Both the position numbers and the translations under genes were made by a program. Below are positions 59,601 to 64,000 of a stretch of DNA of 64,000 bases, in pieces. The stretch is taken from positions 2,294,001 through 2,358,000 of the forward strand of contig JABRWF010000006.1 in the NCBI GenBank assembly GCA_018343915.1. Reading direction: 5' to 3'. The stretch is from Agroathelia rolfsii (lineage: Eukaryota; Basidiomycota; Agaricomycetes; Amylocorticiales; Amylocorticiaceae). Position 1 is the stretch's first letter. Each line of letters starts with the position of its first letter. The notes under the pieces are model-generated. The model made no database searches, was not told the origin of the DNA, and saw nothing but the letters and a program-made list of their open reading frames with translations.

Positions 59601-60418
59601 CAGCTTCTATCCAACAAATGGGCCTGGTGCGGATAAGAACGGTAACACTAAACCCGGAACCGTTGTCGAGTAAGTTTCCCTGCTGATATATGTTTTGTCT
59701 GACGCTAACAATCCATTGTATCTCTTATCAGTCAAGGAGTTACTTCTGTGTACGTCCTTCCATTTAAACAACCCAAGTCCTGCTTATCCGTAAATAATTG
59801 CATGCATTAGCTGGAATTTCGACTTTTACCTCCAACCGCACAGTGGCCTCCAAGGCACTGTTCGCCCTACTCATTACACTATAGTCTACGATGAAAACAA
59901 CCTCGGTAAGTCGGAATACTTCCCGATTATTACTTCAAAAATAAATTAGACGGCCTATTTGTTCTTTAGGCGCCGATGAGGTACAGCAGGGTATCCACAC
60001 CAAGAGTATACATATTTTCTGGATAATTCCATGCAGTGATCGCTGACACATCAATTCTAGGTTACTCCTATGGCCGCGCAACGAAAGCAGTCAGCCTAGT
60101 ACCTCCTGCTTATTGTAACTGTCTTTTTCTAGTTCCATTCATACTGAGCAATCTTAATTGACATTGAGTATTCTTATAGACGCTGATCTGGCCTGTGAAC
60201 GCGGACGATGTTATCTCAACGAATTCCTCAATCTAGGTGATGATGCCAGCTCGGTCGCACCATCCACTACAGGCTCTTCCGGCAGGCCACCCAGATTCCA
60301 GGGTATAGAGAGGAAGAGAGAGGAAGAGAGAAAGATGGCACAGATGTTTGCAAAAGCTAAAGAGCACTGGGGTGCCGGTCTGCATCCAAGTCTGAGTGAG
60401 ACAATGTTCTACATCTGA
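56629..60418 (+). CDS. AGO: Argonaute (RNAi effector)
   Basis: Small-RNA-guided silencing protein. Fifteen exons close in phase to 987 residues: 56629-56839, 56894-57109, 57173-57434, 57487-57971, 58036-58123, 58182-58915, 58973-59187, 59244-59351, 59409-59545, 59604-59669, 59732-59749, 59811-59905, 59970-60005, 60061-60114 and 60180-60418. Residues 1-70 are Gly/Arg (RGG)-rich. The N domain starts near GTLGTKTTVRSNFFAIKLPK. The PAZ region includes QRASRNGPRVGQNRYF and later FIEEGQPYHGRL. MID/PIWI holds KPDFILVLLRN, PTISIGIDVTHPGPSS (first catalytic Asp, ~695), RRIFVFRDGVSEGQFEDVL (second Asp, ~769) and NFDFYLQPHSGLQGT (catalytic His, ~858). A candidate Glu finger lies between them. RPTHYTIVYDE and VPPAYYADLACERGRCYL complete PIWI. 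The slicer residues I can see are intact, so cleavage activity is likely. Confidence 0.95.
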
Positions 60419-60629
60419 GTTATACGACCGGCCATATGCACGCATGTCTATGTATAGCACCTTCACAATCATGTATGTCGGATTAATTTTGAGATGTAAC
60501 ATTAGTTGGATAAACGTGATGATATGTATAAATGTGTAAAAGTTCGTTTTTCGGTAAGATAAGAAGACGAAAGATCCGGGGGTATCTTGCGCGAAGCTTT
60601 CAAGTGGCAAAAAAAAAAAAGCATACTAA
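60419..60629. other. Intergenic, convergent ends of Argonaute and the YPP1-like gene
   Basis: 211 bp with an A run at 60610-60620, probably overlapping 3' UTRs. Confidence 0.45.
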
Positions 60630-63600
60630 CTACAACGACCATCCAAGAGCAGCACCGATATCTCGAATACCTCTCGTCTCCGACAACGTGAGAGCAAATG
60701 CGCGGCAGTCCCGTTGACTCTGCTTACGCCCTTGATAGCCGTATGCTTTTGACAGGTAAAACCATGCCTCAGGAACGTCCCAGCCAGGGCCGTGCGTGAG
60801 GCGTTCCAACATGCTGGCCGCGATATCAACATCCGTGGATAGCGGCATGGTGTCACGGCCGTTTGCCGGAGGTGTCAGATAAAGCCTACAGAGGTGAATG
60901 GTCGCTGACACATCATCCACGGAGATGAACAATGCTTTGTGGAAAGCGTCCGTCGCTTGGGAGTATTGATCCATGGCAGTATAGTATAATCCGAGCTATT
61001 ATGTGATCCAATATTAAGCATACACAAATTATGGAATAATCAAATACACGTGTGTACGAAAAGCTCACCTGGACCCAAACTGCGGGATTATCCTCATCTC
61101 GCACTTCGGCTTCTTGAATCGAGCCCTTGGCCTGCTCAATCTTGCCCAATCTGCGGAATATCGCGGCAGACATGAGCCAGAGGTCACTGATGAGTCGCTT
61201 CTCCCGTTGCGATTTGATGCTCCCCCTCGTTCGATCCCGAACGGGTGGAAGCGCAGGGGGCGGAGGTGGTGGGGGAGAATCAGCAGGGCGAAGATGCTGA
61301 TGAGAAGGTCCATTAAACTTCTGCTGGATGATGGACCCGATCCGACGTCGTGAATGAATGGACGATGCTTGGTAATGATTAGGCTGATCTACATCAAGGA
61401 AGCCTAACAAGAATGAAGAAATGAACACCAGCATCGCGGGTGGTCAAATAATATAGACTGACCTGGTGCCGAGGTACTTCGCCGCAAACTCAGATGACGC
61501 GTGCCATTCCTTGTGACACCACCACCAATTTTCTTGGAGATGGTGACCATCCGTGCTTGCTGTTTCTGCACACGATCCTTGAGAATACGTTGTACTTTCT
61601 TTCCCGTCGAACTGTCAACACGCTTCAGCGTAGGATTCGTGGGCTTCACGGTATCCGTCGAGATGCGCCGCTGCTGTAGCACAGACTGGGCTTTCGTTGA
61701 CGGCGGGTTTTGCGAACCAGAAGTGACCGAGTGTTGGTCCGCCGATTTTTCCTCGACTTGTAAGCTCGAAGATTGGTAAGAAGGTGCCCGCGTCACCTCG
61801 TGAGATCTTCGCGTGTCAATAGAACCACGACGTGCTGGCAAAATAATGATGATGAACTTCAATTAATACGATGAGACGCCTTGACTTACATTCATCACCA
61901 GCGTTAGCAGCACCGCTCTTTTCCGCCACCCAAATGAAAAGATCTCTGAACCTCTCGACAGCTTTTTCGGGGCCCTCCGTGTGTTCCGAGAATACGATCT
62001 GTGTCATGCGTAACTGCAAAGCCTGTTCGAGTAGTTCGCGACGAGAGGGCCGGGGATGATCTTCCATTGGCGCGAGGAGATCCGACGCGGGCGGGAACGA
62101 AGATAAATCACTTGTAAGCAGATGAGATAGATCGACTAGCCCGCTCGGTATTATAGACTTGTTTGTGCTCGCGTTGGAAGCAATCCCATTCGTCTGACTA
62201 CTCTTATCTTCTGCAGAAGGATCTGTGGTGGTAGCGAAATCCCGGGCGCTGACGTCTTCGTCTGCGAAGCCATGAACGTCCCCAATGGTCTCACCAATAG
62301 ACGCACCCGTCTCCAAGATTGACTTTGCAGCGGGCCAGAGCTCCTTGATGCCCAGTAAGATGCCCAGCAAATGCCAAGCCTTAATCTCGGAGCGTGCACC
62401 TTCCGCTGCATCACCGGCAAGCACAATAGCCTCGTCGAGATTATGGTTCGGGCCAGGGCGGGACAAGATGAGGGCAAGGTGATACGCAGATGAGGGAGTG
62501 AGATTCGTTTCGTGTGAGCGCAAAATAAGCTTATGGGCCGACTCCAGACGATCGGCGCGAGTCCTCGGGTCGCGTTCTACGGGTTAACGGAATAAAAGAG
62601 AGTGTGTGTGGGAAATTGAAATCAGTTCTCATGTACCTAAGCGTACAGGACGGATCTGATGGACGAACCTTGATGGGCCATTACCATATTCCATATCCCC
62701 TCTGCTAGGTCCACACTGGCACAGAGCACCTTGTCGTCCTTATCAAGCCTTGATCGAGCTTTTTCGAGGATAATTCCAGCATCCTTGCCCTCTTTTCTGA
62801 CTTTGGAGGCATCATCGCCGACAAGCCGGCATAACATTCGAACGCCCTGCACCAACGTTTCTACCCATCTTCGATCCGTATCGGCATCGCTTCCCGCAAG
62901 GTGCGCTTTGCTGACGATTTGCACGTAAAGATTGAATGTCCTCGTGGCCAAAGAATAGTCCCCCACGACATAGGCCAGTCGTGACATGTGGGCGAATATG
63001 CGATATGAGTTGAATGTCAACCGGGTCGCCCACCATAAAAGCTAAGAACAAAGATACAAATAGGCCATTATTGAACAGAGACGAACTTTATGAGCTTGCG
63101 CAACTTACATCAGTCACCCAGCCGCTCCATTCGCCTCTCGCACCTGCAGTTTCCCAAACGGCCATGGTAAGCTCAACGAGGTCCTCTACGGCAACATTCC
63201 TCTCTCCTGAGCGGGGGAAATGAGTAGAGGCATCCAGGACTGTACGGTAATCCTGAATGATGGACCTCGCGGTCGAAAACCAAACAGGGGCTTTCTCCAG
63301 GTCAAAAGACGCTGCGGGTGTCGACGGCTCGACAGATAGAACCAGGGCACGCAGATGTATCACTGCGACTGTCGAGCGCTGTTTCGATCTAAATTGTGGG
63401 GGCCAATGTGTTGCGCACGACTGATATTGGGCGCAGAAAGATAGCAGCATTCCGTGATACTTGGTTGCGGCGTCGCTTTCGGATACGGTGGCCTTCTTGG
63501 CGGCGAGGATGACGGCGCGTCGCAGCAGTCGTTCTACCCATCGCCAAAGCTCCTGGAATGGCCTGAAGGACGTGAACTCTACTTGGCTAGGGCCACGACC

Positions 63601-64000
63601 GAGGGTCTGAGACGCGGGGGGAGCGGTTGAAGGTAATGTTGTGGATAGCGCAGAAAGGACAGGTAGTGCAGACTGATATGTCTGAAGAGATTCATCCATG
63701 TCTCGAGGGCTCAAAAGTTCCTGAGACATTCCTGTGACATATGAAGAATGCGATTGGCGTTTAAATTGTAATATGGACGTGAGATCTAACCTTTGAGGCA
63801 CAAGCTCCGTAGTGCTTCAACGGCAGCCCAAGCTTGTCCATTCTTGATTTCCGCGATGGAAGCCACATTCACGGATTCGCCAGAGATGGCGCTTCCTGGG
63901 CGGACCGATGAAGTCGAGTCAGTCCAAGCGGTACGGCTGGATAGGGTAGAGTTGTTCGAACTAGTTGTTCCAGATGACGACTGTATAGATAGCTCCAGCA
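60630..64000 (-). CDS. YPP1: YPP1/TTC7-like tetratricopeptide protein (5' end outside the window)
   Basis: Partial gene; the stop is at 60632-60630 and transcription enters from beyond 64000. Segments seen in order include a Ser-rich exon with NGQAWAAVEALRSLCLKG, MSQELLSPRDMDESLQTYQS, FRPFQELWRWVERLLRRAV, YRIFAHMSRLAYVVGDYSLA, AYHLALILSRPGPNHNLDEA, IKAWHLLGILLGIKELWPAA, EQALQLRMTQIVFSEHTEGP, FRDLFIWVAEKSG and a basic linker. The C-terminal TPRs include QYSQATDAFHKALFISVDDV and VPEAWFYLSKAYGYQGRKQS. This order fits YPP1/TTC7, the scaffold that brings the PI 4-kinase Stt4/PI4KA to the plasma membrane with Efr3. I call it from the overall TPR layout, so a different TPR scaffold is possible. Confidence 0.7.

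Noticed and set aside
1..64000. CRISPR arrays, rRNA, tRNA genes or bacterial-type operons
   Set aside because: Looked for and not seen. The intron density and gene content are those of a fungal nuclear genome.

Overview
This is a stretch of nuclear DNA from a filamentous basidiomycete, most likely an agaricomycete. Genes are packed on both strands, are split by many 45-90 nt introns, and most intergenic gaps are short. The window holds a DUF6533 seven-helix protein (a mushroom-type family), an Argonaute and a non-LTR retroposon copy. I placed about 24 genes. Exon joins were made by hand from splice signals, reading phase and family conservation; no alignment or RNA evidence was available.

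Layout. 1-5.6 kb: 3' part of a possible I-BAR protein gene, then SUMO (SMT3). 5.6-12.2 kb: an EOS1-like membrane protein with a huge low-complexity tail, then an AlkB-type dioxygenase. 12.7-16.3 kb: an LSH/HELLS-type SNF2 ATPase. 16.5-18 kb: a short-chain dehydrogenase (SDR1). 18.3-23.8 kb: a Fab1-type phosphoinositide kinase without a FYVE domain. 24.2-26.3 kb: cyclophilin H and Dim1, two tri-snRNP proteins, head to head. 26.4-32.4 kb: a duplicated block with two tandem SDR genes (SDR2, SDR3) flanked by two TMEM254-like membrane proteins, one fused to DUF2470. 32.8-35.8 kb: mitochondrial MTO1. 37.2-40.3 kb: secreted phospholipase B and a second SUMO-like gene. 40.6-43.1 kb: an orphan gene and a TA-flanked MITE. 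43.3-47.4 kb: STE24 and ATG22, tail to tail. 48.9-54.4 kb: a DUF6533 protein, a flavin monooxygenase and a SnoaL-like protein. 54.7-56.3 kb: a 5'-truncated LINE with a 14 bp target-site duplication. 56.6-60.4 kb: Argonaute. 60.6-64 kb: the 3' part of a YPP1/TTC7-like gene.

Most genes are housekeeping functions with no shared pathway. The unusual feature is gene structure. At least six introns between 18.8 and 39.9 kb need a GC-AG boundary. The three SDR paralogues share a 12-exon layout that includes 4 nt and 9 nt exons. Cyclophilin H needs a 3 nt exon to keep its catalytic Arg. Conventional gene callers would probably mis-model these genes.
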